Assembly (NCBI GenBank): GCA_028015205.1
Contig: JAPWFG010000018.1
Location: forward strand, 3,410,001 to 3,474,000
Reading direction: 5' to 3'
DNA from: Mytilisepta virgata
Lineage: Eukaryota; Mollusca; Bivalvia; Mytilida; Mytilidae
Length of the DNA stretch: 64,000 nucleotides
In this document: positions 13,301-26,110 of the stretch, piece after piece
How positions within the stretch are numbered: the first letter of the stretch is position 1
Layout of the letters: each line of letters opens with the position of its first letter
The notes under the pieces: model-generated
Database searches by the model: none
What the model was told of the DNA's origin: nothing
Seen by the model: the letters and a program-made list of their open reading frames with translations, nothing else
Made by a program: the position numbers and the translations under genes

Positions 13301-16300
13301 ATGACGTTTTTTTGGATAACTATCCTTCATCTGCCTGGTCCTCTTCGTCAGCTTTATGCTATTATTAAATTAAACCTCTTCAGTTTTGTGGCCTGGAATA
13401 TCTTTTATTCATGTGGGTATGTATTACCCTTCCCAAATAACCCGTGATTGTTTCTTTTATTACAAATCAAAAATGTTTTTTTCTTATCAGATTCCAAATT
13501 GATCATAATTCATTCAATATTGCGTCTGTGATACATAGTGAAGATCGTAGCAAAACAAACATAATATAATCTAAAACAGAATTTTGTCAATTGTTTTAAA
13601 GATCACTGAGTTAAATGAGACCAATTCCGTTCCGCATATGTTTTTTTATTTATCTATTAATTTTTGTTTTTAGGTTTTATCAATATGTTCTTACGCTGTG
13701 TGATAATGCCTTTGTCAAATAATGTTGTATTTATAATGGAATATTTCTTCAAAAATTACAAATTAAACAGTATGAATATAATAGTTTTTTTTAATATTTT
13801 TCTAATAAATTGTATTTGCTGTTTAATTTTTCATTTGCCTGAAACCAGTATCGCAAATACTGTTTTTGCCGAGATGTATTCGTAAAGGAATTAGAAAAAC
13901 TGTCCCTTTCTTTGTGAAATATTATATGATTATACATGCAACATGATTGTATAATACTTGCTGTCAGTAAAATTCTTACAATCTTGATTTTCTTGTAGAA
14001 TGTAATATGGGTTATTTTGGGGAAGACTGCGAGAACAAATGTGTCGGCTGTATTACAGATAAATGTGACCGTTGGGAAGGTATTTGTGCTAATGGTACTC
14101 ATTGTAAACCTGGATGGCTGTATGAGAAAAAATGCAATAATAGTAGGTAGCAATAATCTAAGTGTTTTTCAAAATTTTTGCAATAACACGATAGTGTCAT
14201 AAATGGTACCCTGCTTATATTCTGCTTATATGTACAGGTCTTATTAACAATGTAACGCGAAAAACTATTTTGCTTTGTCATATATTGTAAAAATGTTATA
14301 TTCTCTTATTTATCCAAAAAGCTACAATACAATTTATATACATATGAAAGCAGGTTTGGGTTTCGTATGTGTTCTTTGCTTAACGATTGTTTGCAACTTC
14401 TTACTATACTTATGTTTTCTTCTATGTGTTTGTGTTTGCTTTTGTAAATTGAAATTCCTAGTTTTTTTCTTCAAATATTGACATGAAAAATTTAATTACA
14501 TATTGCTGTTATAAAATTGTAAAACATATTTCGGCGACTAAAGTGTTTTTTCCATCCATTGCTTTATCCCTATAGATTTGACCACCGATCTAGGCCAATT
14601 TTGGTCTACAATCTTTAATCGGTTGACAAATGATTTGATACCAGCTGTATATAAAGTATATGAAGTTTTCTCATATTATCCTCGCAACTGGCAATAATAA
14701 AGGCTTCATTTAAAATAATCCTAATCCTAAATTGTCATGTCATTGGATTCTTTGCTGATTTTCTTCCATTCGGAAATCTTCTCTGAAACTTTTCTCAAAA
14801 TGAAATACAGTAAAGATCATTTAAAACATCACCCTCAAGCAGACATTTGAAACGGAGAGTATGACCGTTCCAAATTAACTTGGACCAGAGGATAATGACT
14901 GGTCAGTTTGGTCATAGTCTCTGCATAAAGTTAACTAGAGGACAGAAATGGTCCTAATGACTGTTCTTAGGACTACGACTAGGACTGCGTCTGCTTTCGT
15001 CCTTAGGACCGACAATGCGCACTAAGTTTTTTCTGGCGGCCATTTTCGACCTGATGATCAAATCCGCCTTCGCTTTAGGACGGCGCATGCGTAGTATCCC
15101 AAATGTACTTGAATTCTGAAACTGGTCACCAGGACGGCGCATGCGTAGTTTAAATTTTTTAAACAAAACAAATAAGTTGCTTCCAAGACGTTCAGATGAT
15201 TTTGCACAAATGTTTCATGTTAATTACAGAACGCAGACTTCCAAAATTTATGTATATTAAAAATCTTATCTGCAACTTATCGTCATACTTGTTTGATCAA
15301 AATAATTCAATTTTACAGTAACAAAAATTAACATTCAGATTTTCAAACATATACATAGAATGATGCATAGTTAAATTTAGCTATATAAGATATATAAAAT
15401 AGTGCGAAATAAGCGAAATGTGATTTAAAAAAAAAAGATATTAATTTTTTAAATAATTTAAAATTTGTTACGGTATCCAAAAAAGCATCTCTGTGACTAC
15501 CGTAATATGTTTTACGTAATACGTTTTAGATAAACATTTTTTAATTTCACAGTCAAAAAGCACAAAAGTGTTTAGGTTCGTACTTAGTCAAATTAAGCCA
15601 TAACAGTGTGTGCTTTATAAGAAAAAGGTGATTTTTGTTACAACCAAAGTGTTTTTTTAAAGTGGAAATACAAGTTTCACTCTTGACATATGCTTATTTT
15701 ATACATTTATAGAGTTTTGACATTAATGCAGTTCATAAAATTTCATACGGTATCTTAAAAGATATATCTGTGATTTACCATAATACTTGTTAGATAAAAA
15801 AAAATCAATTTCACAGTGGAAAAAAACAGAATTTATTTATTCAAACATTTTAAGGATGATATTTAGTTAAATTTAAAAATAGTGTGACATAAACTAAACA
15901 CATTTTAATTGTACCTGAAGTATTGTTGAAAGTCAAAATATAAGTTTCAGTATTGACTTGAAATAACATTTTATACTTTTATTTTATTTTATATTTCAAG
16001 GCTTAAATTTTGTCTTTAAATAGTATCATCAAGAATCCATTATAGTAATTTATTTAATTTGACAATATGAATAACTTTGCGTACATTATAACTTGAAATT
16101 GATACCAAATATATCAATATCAATTTTTCATAATTTTTTCACAGAATATTATTTACTTAATTTAACATGATTAACCATTAATGATAAAATAATAAAATTT
16201 TATTTGTCCCCGGGTAATCCTTTATCGTACTAGGATCGTCCTACGACAAAAGAGACTAATAGTATTGAAATCTCTGGTTTTGTCACAAGAACAACGCGTG

Positions 16301-19300
16301 TGCTGGTGAATAAATCAGACCAGAGGTTTGAAAAATCAATAAACCGGATATTACGACTGGTCAGACAAGAGATTTGTACATGTCCTAATCTCTACTTTCA
16401 AATCTTTTATTAATCAGTCGCAGGACTTGTCCTCGCTGCTTTAATCTCTGGTTTGTGGTCCTATAGCAGAGAATTGAACCAGATATTATATTAACTTGAA
16501 GTTAACTTGAAGTAATGTTTTAAATGAGCCGTACTGTACTTAGTTCATATTAGCCATACCAGATTGTGCGACAAAAAACTAAAGATAGTCTGATTGTACC
16601 TGAAGTGTTTTTTAGTCAAAAACAAAACATATCAATTTTATAATTTTTGTGCGGAATACTATTTACTTATTATAACATGATCAATCAATAATAAGAAAAT
16701 AACATTTAAGTCAACTCATTGTAATCGTTTTTCGTCCTAGGACTACACATGCACATTTAGCAGAGACAATTACTATTCAAATTTCTGGTTTTGTCACGAG
16801 AACAGTGCGTGCGCAGTTAAATAAATCTGACAAAGATTTGAAAAATCAATAAAGCCGTTATTATGATTGCTCCTAATCTATGGTTTCAATTCTTTGGTTG
16901 ATCAGTCGCAGGACTGATCCTAGCTGTCCTTATCTCTGGTTTTTGTTTCTTGAGCAGAGATTTTAACCAGAGATTATGTTAAATAGAAGTTAACTTGGCG
17001 TGATGTTTTAACTGAGCTGTACTGTAGAATTTCACATAAAGTATAAGTGAAAGAAATCCGGTGACATCAACTAATGTGTCCAATATGACTGTTAATGTCA
17101 CTGTAATAGCAAGTATTATTGTTTCCATTGCTTTATAGTAATATACAAACATTAATTATTCTTGGGTAGATAGATTTGTCAGGAAACGCATATCTTGTAC
17201 ATTTCTGCGTTGTTCATAAGGTTAACCTAGCATGAATTAACTAAAGAGAGTGCTTTCAGAAGTTTGGAAAGCTAAAATAAATAGATCAATAAATAGATAA
17301 ATAGCTGATAAAATTAAAATAACACAAAACCAAGTTAAGCAATAAAACCAAACTTGTCGAAACAGTTTAGCTGAAATGTATGTGTTTTCAGAAAAATTCA
17401 GACAATTTATTTTTATTATGATCATCATTATTATTATAACTGTTGGCAGTTTTGCTTTAATTGTTCAAGAAAAAATTACTTCAGAATGGTTCATGATTCA
17501 TCGAAATGGTAGCAGTTACTGTGCTTAATGTCCAAAACTATATTTAGCTGTTTTTAATGACCTCAAACAGAATGTTGTGATATCAATCTGTATAATTATT
17601 CGATTTTAAAAGAAAACAACTTTTAGTTTATAAATTTAGTTTAAATGGAAAAGAAAAGAAATGACCTACACAGACATTTCTTTCAAACATTATTAAAGGT
17701 TGCACTAAGTCAGTCATCTCGACAAAAATTAAATCTAAAAGTATATTCCACACACATTTTCTATAGGAAATTCATAGGTCCTTTTGATATCGAACCTCGC
17801 TGTCTCCAAGTCGTTTGTGTCGAAAACCCGGATATGTCGAGGTATTTCTCCTGTCCGGTTAAAATCTCCATTTATTCAATGCATATTTTACCGCGTTGAG
17901 TCTAATTCGGTTTATTCGAAATCTAGGATAACACGAGTATATTTTACAGTCCACTGGAAGAAAAAACGTAATTTAACTTTGATGTGTCGAAATTCTAACG
18001 AAAGAAAATTAAAAAAAGAATTTCAACTTTGATAAAAGAAAATCATTCGATAATCAAATAGTATTTTTTCATTGTGTTGCCATGTTAATTACCTAAATGA
18101 ACAAAGGTTAATGATTATGTTTGAAAAACAGTTTGGAACGCTATTCATCGTGAACAGGTGACACTTTTGATAATATACCAAGCTGAAGAGTATTGTATGT
18201 TAAAAAGTTTCACCTGGGAGAATGTCGAAACTAATTTCCATGACTATGGTTAATATACTATCAGAAATAATAGATGTGCGTGAATTTTTAAGTTAATGTT
18301 TTGCTGACACTGAAAATTATGCTGATTTAAGAATGTAGTCTTGGAACCTATGGTAACAACTGTTCTGAAGAATGTAATGGATGTGTTGATGACCGCTGTG
18401 ACCACGCTAAAGGTTTCTGTAGTATCACAGACAGATGTAAACATGGATGGAAAACGGTGCCAAAGTGTGACCAGCGTAAGTAATTTTCTTTAAAAAAACA
18501 TTTCACAATGTTAAATTTAATGTTCAGGTAGTGTAAGTTTTCACAGTACATATTCAGACTAATTTAATATTTATAAAATAGTCCTTTATGAACAAAAATG
18601 TTGTTTGAATTGAACATGCATTTAACAAATAATTATAAATCAAAAGATGATATGTTTTTGATTGAAATGTAATACTAACAAACAAAAAAAACAATATTCA
18701 GTTTACATGTACTCCCGAATTTCTTTTGACTTCGAATTTGTTGGACATACCTTGGGTCAGAATTAGCACGTCGTTGTTCAGGTACAATGACAGCTGATAT
18801 AACAGTTCTAGCAGGGCTGGCTGGCTTCCGCTGCTTCTTTGTGCTTGGCAGGATGGTCCTTAGAGGCCGGCTCCCAAGCCCCAGTAAAAAAGCAGTGAAA
18901 TCCAGCCTTATTTATACCAATTAAGACAATAGCCAAATATTCGGAATCCAATTCTACATAAATAAAACAGTTAAAACCCGAGAGAAAGAAAACTATTTTT
19001 AAACAGGATTATCGATTGATCGAAATTGACCACTAGAAAATTAATTTATTAAAAAGCTTTAGAATGACCACTTCCGGTTGGCACGAGGAAGATGCAATGA
19101 CCTATTTCATAGAAAAATATCTCAAATACTAATAGGTAAAAGAGATTTAATATACTCTCTCAAAAAAGAAACGCAACATACAGAAAATAGGAAATTTACT
19201 TCATATATTATTTTCATAATTTATGATATAAATAATTTACACAGGAATGCAAAAATTGGCACACTTCTTGTTCATGAGTTCTTTTACCTTGGAATATCAC

Positions 19301-22300
19301 AGTTTGTCACATATTGTCAATAAATCACTCATAAATTGTCAATATCTGGTATGTCCACCATTTGCTTGTAACACAGCCCCGACTCTTCTTGGCATAGATT
19401 GAATTAAACGCTGAGTTCGAACACGCGGTATCCTTTGCCACTCAAACTGAAGTGCCTGCTGTAATTGTTGCAGATTTTGCGGTGGTGGTTGTCGTTGGCG
19501 CACGCGCCGATCCACTTCATCCCACAAATGTTCAATTGGATTAAGATCGGGTGATCGTGACGGCCAACGGATCACATTGACATTCTGTTGTTCTAAAAAG
19601 TCTACTGTTACACGTGCTGTATGTGGTCGGGCATTGTCGTGCTGAAAAATTTCTCTCCGAATGTCAATTACGGGCAATAAATGAGGTCGTAAAATTTCGT
19701 CTCTATACCTAACAGCGTTCAAATTGCCTTGGATATGTATCAGCTGTGTGTTTCTGGCATAAGAAATAGCGGCCCACATCATAACACTGCCTCCGCCAAA
19801 ATTGTCTCTCTCCACAACACAGTTTTGCGCAAAACGTTCGTTTCGGCGCCTATACACACGTATGCGACCATCTCGCTTTTCCAGTTGAAAACGTGACTCA
19901 TCGCTGAACCATACTCTTCTCCAGTTCTGTAAATTCCATGCACGAACTGTAGTACACCATCTAACCCTCGCTCGGCGGTGTTGGCGTCTCAGTGTTGCTC
20001 CAAAGTAAGGTCTTCTTGCCCTCAATCCATGAGAACGTAACCGATTGCGTACTGTCTGTGCTGATATACGGCGCAACCCAGGGACGTTTACAGCTGTTTC
20101 TGTTGCAGCAATAGTCCTATTCCGCAGATGGAAAAGTCTGATGTAACGATCTTGCGCCCTGGTTGTAACACGCGGGCGCCCTGAACGTGGCCGATCTGTC
20201 GTAGTACCAAGCTGCAGGTAGCGTCCCCAAAGGCGTGAAATTGTGCTACGATGAACATTGTACGTTACAGCAACAGCATTCTGTGATTCTCCGGCCTCTA
20301 GTCGTCCGATAGCGATATTCCGGGTAGCAGCGTCTAACCTTGGCATAGCGTCACCTCATCAGAATTTTATTTTACGAATGCATTCATGAAAAGAAATACC
20401 GGGTTTTTATACCGACTGACTGAGCTAAAAAATAACCCATGATTTGCACGTGAAAGTCGACCCAGTTTTTGGCAATGCGTAAATCGTAGGGTGTCCCAGA
20501 TTGCGACCAAAGTCGTTTACGGGTTTATGAATTTAAATGATTGTACCTGGAAACTTTTTATGAAGGTGTAATTATGATCATGTGTACATATATTTTGATA
20601 TTTATTGGTTATTTGTCCGGAAAAATAATATTTCAAAAAGATAATCTGATGTTGCGTTTCTTTTTTGAGAGAGTATATCATAAAAGCACAAACTAAGGTG
20701 AGTGCTATATGCATGTGTAATTTTATTTGAAAGCAACACCTAGAACAGTTTGTTCAAAATACGACCTCACTACAATATTATTTTAGTTTTTGTTCATTGT
20801 AGTTGGTGTAATAGATGACGGAGATTCCGACTCGACTGTTGCTATTGGAGCAGGGGCAGGGATTTCATTATTTGTGCTACTCGTCATTATACTAGGCACT
20901 GTGATTTATATAAAGTAGGTTAAAGATCTCTTATTAAAACATTAACTTTACACAATAGACATATAAAGAATAAATAGCAGAACAGCGGGTACGACAACTA
21001 ACTGTCAATGATTCTAATGAAATTCATGTTCTTGAAATAAGCTCATTTCTGCGAAGCTCTATCTTATCAATTGAAAACAAAAACGTCTAGTGTTACAATT
21101 TAAATTAAGACGCAATTTGAATACATGAGCTGGCTTTACAGTCCTGATTTACTACTACAAATCTATAAATGTATTTTGATTTTGATATTTCCCCCTTTTT
21201 GTATGGAAATTTTGGTATTACGGTCATCACATTGTAGACAATTAACCATATCGAAATGACGGTTTAATATAATGGTCTTCTGTCGTGAATTGTTCACAAA
21301 GGTACGTATAATTGAAACATAAAATATATTTCATGTATTTTGGAATTATTCATAAGTCATATGCATTATCTTCCCACTATCCTTTAATGAACTCATTTCT
21401 ATTTCTATGTCTGAAATACTAACATTATGTCTTACATGGATTCGTTACGTTCTTGCAGAAGACGGCGAGGTAGAGGAAGAAAAGAATCGGTTTTAAAATA
21501 TCGAAAAGCTCCACAAACCCACAGTTCAAACACAAATCCCCGAAAAAGTAAATATTAATCTATTTCTTTCTTTTGCAAACTTAAATCAAATTTGAACATG
21601 ACTCTTAAATTGAGAGTTAAAAAAAATATGAAATTATTTTTTTTTAAACTTTACAAAATTTTTGAGTGTGTTGTTTTCATTTAAATAATGAATAATGGTC
21701 AAACGACTCGCTCATTACTCGATTATACAGCAGCCTTACTTAATACATTCAAATATTTTTTCAAAACACATATTTCTATTATGTTTTTTCCTTATTGTTT
21801 GCGATAATAAAAAAAAAGATTCAAATCGGTATTGATGCTTTTAAAGGTAATGGCATTAACAATCGTGGGGCTGCCCTTTCCAGCGAACTCATTTACGACG
21901 AAGACGAAGAAGATATGCCAAGAGACAACAATGAATGTGTCTACAATAATATTGTTCCTAATCAAGATTCTAATCAATACAAAATATCAGTAGACAACCT
22001 GACGAAGGCCATAGTCGATAAACACAAAACGGGAGGCTTCAAAATAGAATATGAGGTATAACAATTTACACGTATGACAATGCTCTTATTTACGCCCGAT
22101 TCTTGTTATTAGAGCACGTACAAGCATTGCTTACTTTATATGAATAGTAATAATTAGGATTATTGATTAACTAGTGTATTATTGGCCTCAGTCCTTATAG
22201 TAGAGAATCATTAACTCGGCCAATACAGATTTTTTGTTGTATTGGGCCACTTTGTACCCGGTCAATATAGGGCGAGTCGATTTTCTCTAGATTTTACATT

Positions 22301-25300
22301 TTATATGGTTTGTGATTTAAATTGGTGATTATACATTATTCAGCGAAAGCTCTGACTAAAAATATATTTCACAGCCCTCATTCCAATCCTTTGATGGTTA
22401 TACTTAAGAATTTTCAAAGAGTTGATTGCGAAGAAAAATCTTAAAGAATATGCATTGTGAAAACTAGTTAATTAATAACGATATCATTAAATGTACATGG
22501 TTATTTCTTCACTGGCCTTGTTATTGGTCCTCTGCCAGCTGTATTGACCTTCGGCGAAGACAGCAAGCCGCGGACCAATAAGAAGTCCAATACAGAAACA
22601 ACTATGTAATAATATCATAATACAATATGAACAATTTTTAGTCTGAATTTGCAAAATCACCGTATATATTTGTAATTATTTTGGATGACATTTAGTGTGT
22701 TTATTCTTCACACTTAAATGTTTCTTTCGGTGCAAAAGGGTACATTTGTGTGGAACTGGGAGTCTACAATTCAACTTATTAATCATATCTCTTAAAGATA
22801 TGAACGCATAAATATCGATATTAGCTAAACATGGGTTCAATTTGCATAAAATTGATCCCTGAAATTGGCTGTTCCAAACACTAAAATTGGTGAAAACTAA
22901 GGAGTACCTTGCACGTGCATAGCTACCTCCTTTGATGGTTTTGGATTTACCCCTTTTGATCATTTTTGGATTTTGAATTTGCCCGTCGACTCTTTGATTC
23001 TTGTTTTCGTTTTAAACATATACCCACCTCAGTTGCTAGTATTTCGATACTATCCCGGAATTGATACTTAAAATATCGCAAAATTGTAAAAATTGTGAAA
23101 ACCAATGAGTATATCCCTCTAGCATACCCCTGTTCTTAAATGGTTGTGGCTTTATCCCATTTGGTCGTTTCGGAATTTTTAAAGTAGCCCTTAAACTTTC
23201 AATTTTGTTTTAGTTTTCAACAGCTGAGGCCATGATACAACTGATGAGTCGTAAATTGACGAAATGTGCACATCTTGTGAATCAAAATGTTTATCAACGA
23301 TTATTAACCAGATGTCCCATTGCAATTCGCATTCAATTGGTAGTATTAGTATGGGTTAGTCTTTCACGATTTTACCCCGTGAGTAGCATTCTCCTCGGAA
23401 TTCACACCTTGGGTAGCCAGTGTTTACGAGTCGCTTCTCTCCTCTTCACTATTGGCAGATTAAGCCAGAATGTGTAAACCATTCACGGCAAAATCGTGCG
23501 GCTGACAGTAGTTTAGCAACTCTCATGACATAACTAATGACCAGTAACGTAAAACAGAATCCACAAAAGTACTTTACCGTTCCATCGTCCTGACGAGGCA
23601 CTTTGCCAAAAGCTTCAACGGGTTTTCTCCATAGTATATGTTTGCACTGTCGACATGTCATCGCTACATGTTTACAGCTAGTCTCAGATGCATCGAATGA
23701 ACATAACTACTACATGTACCCAAACTTATGACTTAATCTCCCCAGGGTGAAAAGGAGAGAAGTGACTCGTAATCATTGGCTAGTGAAGACACAGTAGTCA
23801 TTGTTCTGGCTATGACATGATGTTTAGCTGCATGTAAAGATACTTGTGTTTACTGTTTCAGTTTATGAATTTAGAATTACTATTGAAAGTGCAGTTTACA
23901 TTAACTGAAGGAAGCTTCGACCCTTTTAGTTATTTTTTTGTAAACGTTTATCTTTTTGGTTTTTCAAAATTGCTGAACACAATGATGAAGATTACATTTG
24001 CCATACGATGTAAAGAATTAAGGTATCTGGCCGTTTTGTAGGAGTAAACATTACATCTAATGTTCCTTGTAAAATTAAAGTTATACTTGTATGAACATAG
24101 GGTCCTGGTTTTTCAAGGTCAACAACAGAGAGAGGCCAGTGAACAACTCTGAATTGATGTCGTATGCTATTGTTGTTGAGGGGTTGTGTGATTGTGAAGA
24201 CACAATTTGATTTTCATAACAAGAACAGTAATTAAGTGTTGTTCACCTTGATTTTTTTAATTGTGGCCTAGTATTTTATTATTTAGTTTCGCTAAATCTG
24301 TAATCATAATCCGTTGTCTGTTTTAGTAAGAAAGTTGGTAATACATAATTATGTACACGTGTAAGAATCTTTCTATTTGTAATTTGTTTTCGTTGGTAGC
24401 AGCAAATTTTCATTTTATGAACTTACAAATAGTATCGACGGGTTGTGTTCATATATGTTTATCCATACAATGTGAGCAATAAAAACGCATATAAACGTAG
24501 TATGAATAGAGGATAATGTAAGCAACAACTTTGTACTACTGTATTGATGTTAATTTCAGATTTAGTTTAAGATAGTTAAGCCAACATATAGTTAAGCCAA
24601 CATGTTATACCTGAAAGAGAAAAGCTAAAATTCTCTCCTATTCTGCAGTGATTTTCAATCAAATAATAAGTCGCGCGTTGTTATCTATTGTCCGAGAAGT
24701 CCCACAAATATATACTAAAGTACGTTGCAATGAACTGGATCTCGCGGTTTTCGATAGAAGGCAAGCGTTTGAAGGCCTAATTGGTAAAATTACTGACTAA
24801 ATTCTGCAAACAGGAGTTACCGGCAACTATATTTTAAATTGGAACAATAAGCTTCCTCATTTGATTCTTTTTCCAAACTTTTTAACTTTGTCCATTATAA
24901 ACAAAGGGAAACATTTGTGACCTTTACTAACCCTTCAAATAGTCCATTGTTCTGTAGTTAAGAAAAGTTCAGATAATTCGACTTATCTCTAGCGGTTCGC
25001 CGGTGCACTTTCATTGTATTTCGTGAGTTCCTATTTACTCACTTTCAAACTAGTTGAAGTTTGGCGTTTATTTTTAAATCTTTAAATTACGATTGGACGG
25101 CATTGCAAAATGAAACCTTATTATAGCATTAAATAGGTATCTTAAAGGTATGCCTGAGAATGTCAATAGAGATCGTAAAACACTGCTGAATCAGTAGTAC
25201 CAAAACAAAGAGGAAGATTATCAGTTAATTGAATTCAGATTAATTAAACCAGACAAATTCATTTGTACAAGTAGCGGCATTTTGCAGTTACTTTTTGAGT

Positions 25301-26061
25301 TTTTTCTTTAGCTCACCTGGCCCAAAGGGCCATGTGAGCTTTTGTCATCACTTGGCGTCCGTCGTCCGTCCGTCCGCCCGTCTGTACATTTTGATCTTCT
25401 CCTCTGAAACCGCAAAGCCAACTGAAATGTGACTTTGTATGAAGCATCTTTGGAAAGACCTTGATGAAGTTTGCATATTTCTTTCCAGTCGGTCAACTAA
25501 TATGGCGGCCATGATGAATTCTTATTTTTGATTGGTCAATATTTCAAAACTCCTCTCCTCTGAAACCATATATAAAAAAGGGAAAAAACTCCAAACAACG
25601 TGTTTCATATAAATGTATCCGCCGAGGCATATTTACGCCGATTCGTTTCATTTTTTTCATAATTAAGCAAATTCTTTAAAAATCGATCTGTCGTTATTGA
25701 CAATTTATTTTCAACCCTTGATACTTCGTACAAATATTGTGTTTTACATTGGAAAACGAAAAGAAAATTGTAAAAACTATTAGATCGTATATTTGGCAAC
25801 CTCTCTTTCCATAGTTACATGTACCTGTATTTACCTGCGTACCTTTTGAATAATGTGTCAGTCCAACGGCTAACCGTTAGAAAGTTGAATTTTAGAAATT
25901 TTTTAGAAAGTTGACCTTTTTCTATATTAGTCGAACGGGTATTGCTAAAGCTTGCGTTAAATATAGAAAATGTGAGAGACCCAGTTCGGTGCAACGTACT
26001 TTAACAATACTTAAAGAAGGTGATTACTATTACAAAATATTCAGTCAGTAGTCTGTTGCTA

Positions 26062-26110
<49 letters not shown>

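Noticed and set aside
21795..21846. N-terminal extension [17 protein letters not shown] as part of the juxtamembrane exon
   Set aside because: Only the acceptor at 21845-21846 keeps frame with the preceding exon; the upstream part is intron.
22676..22963. 95-codon minus-strand ORF as a gene
   Set aside because: It has no recognisable motif and lies in a diverged duplicated intron segment.
25310..25340. Hairpin as a transcription terminator or CRISPR-like repeat
   Set aside because: It is the left end of a dispersed eukaryotic repeat present in several copies; no array with spacers exists.
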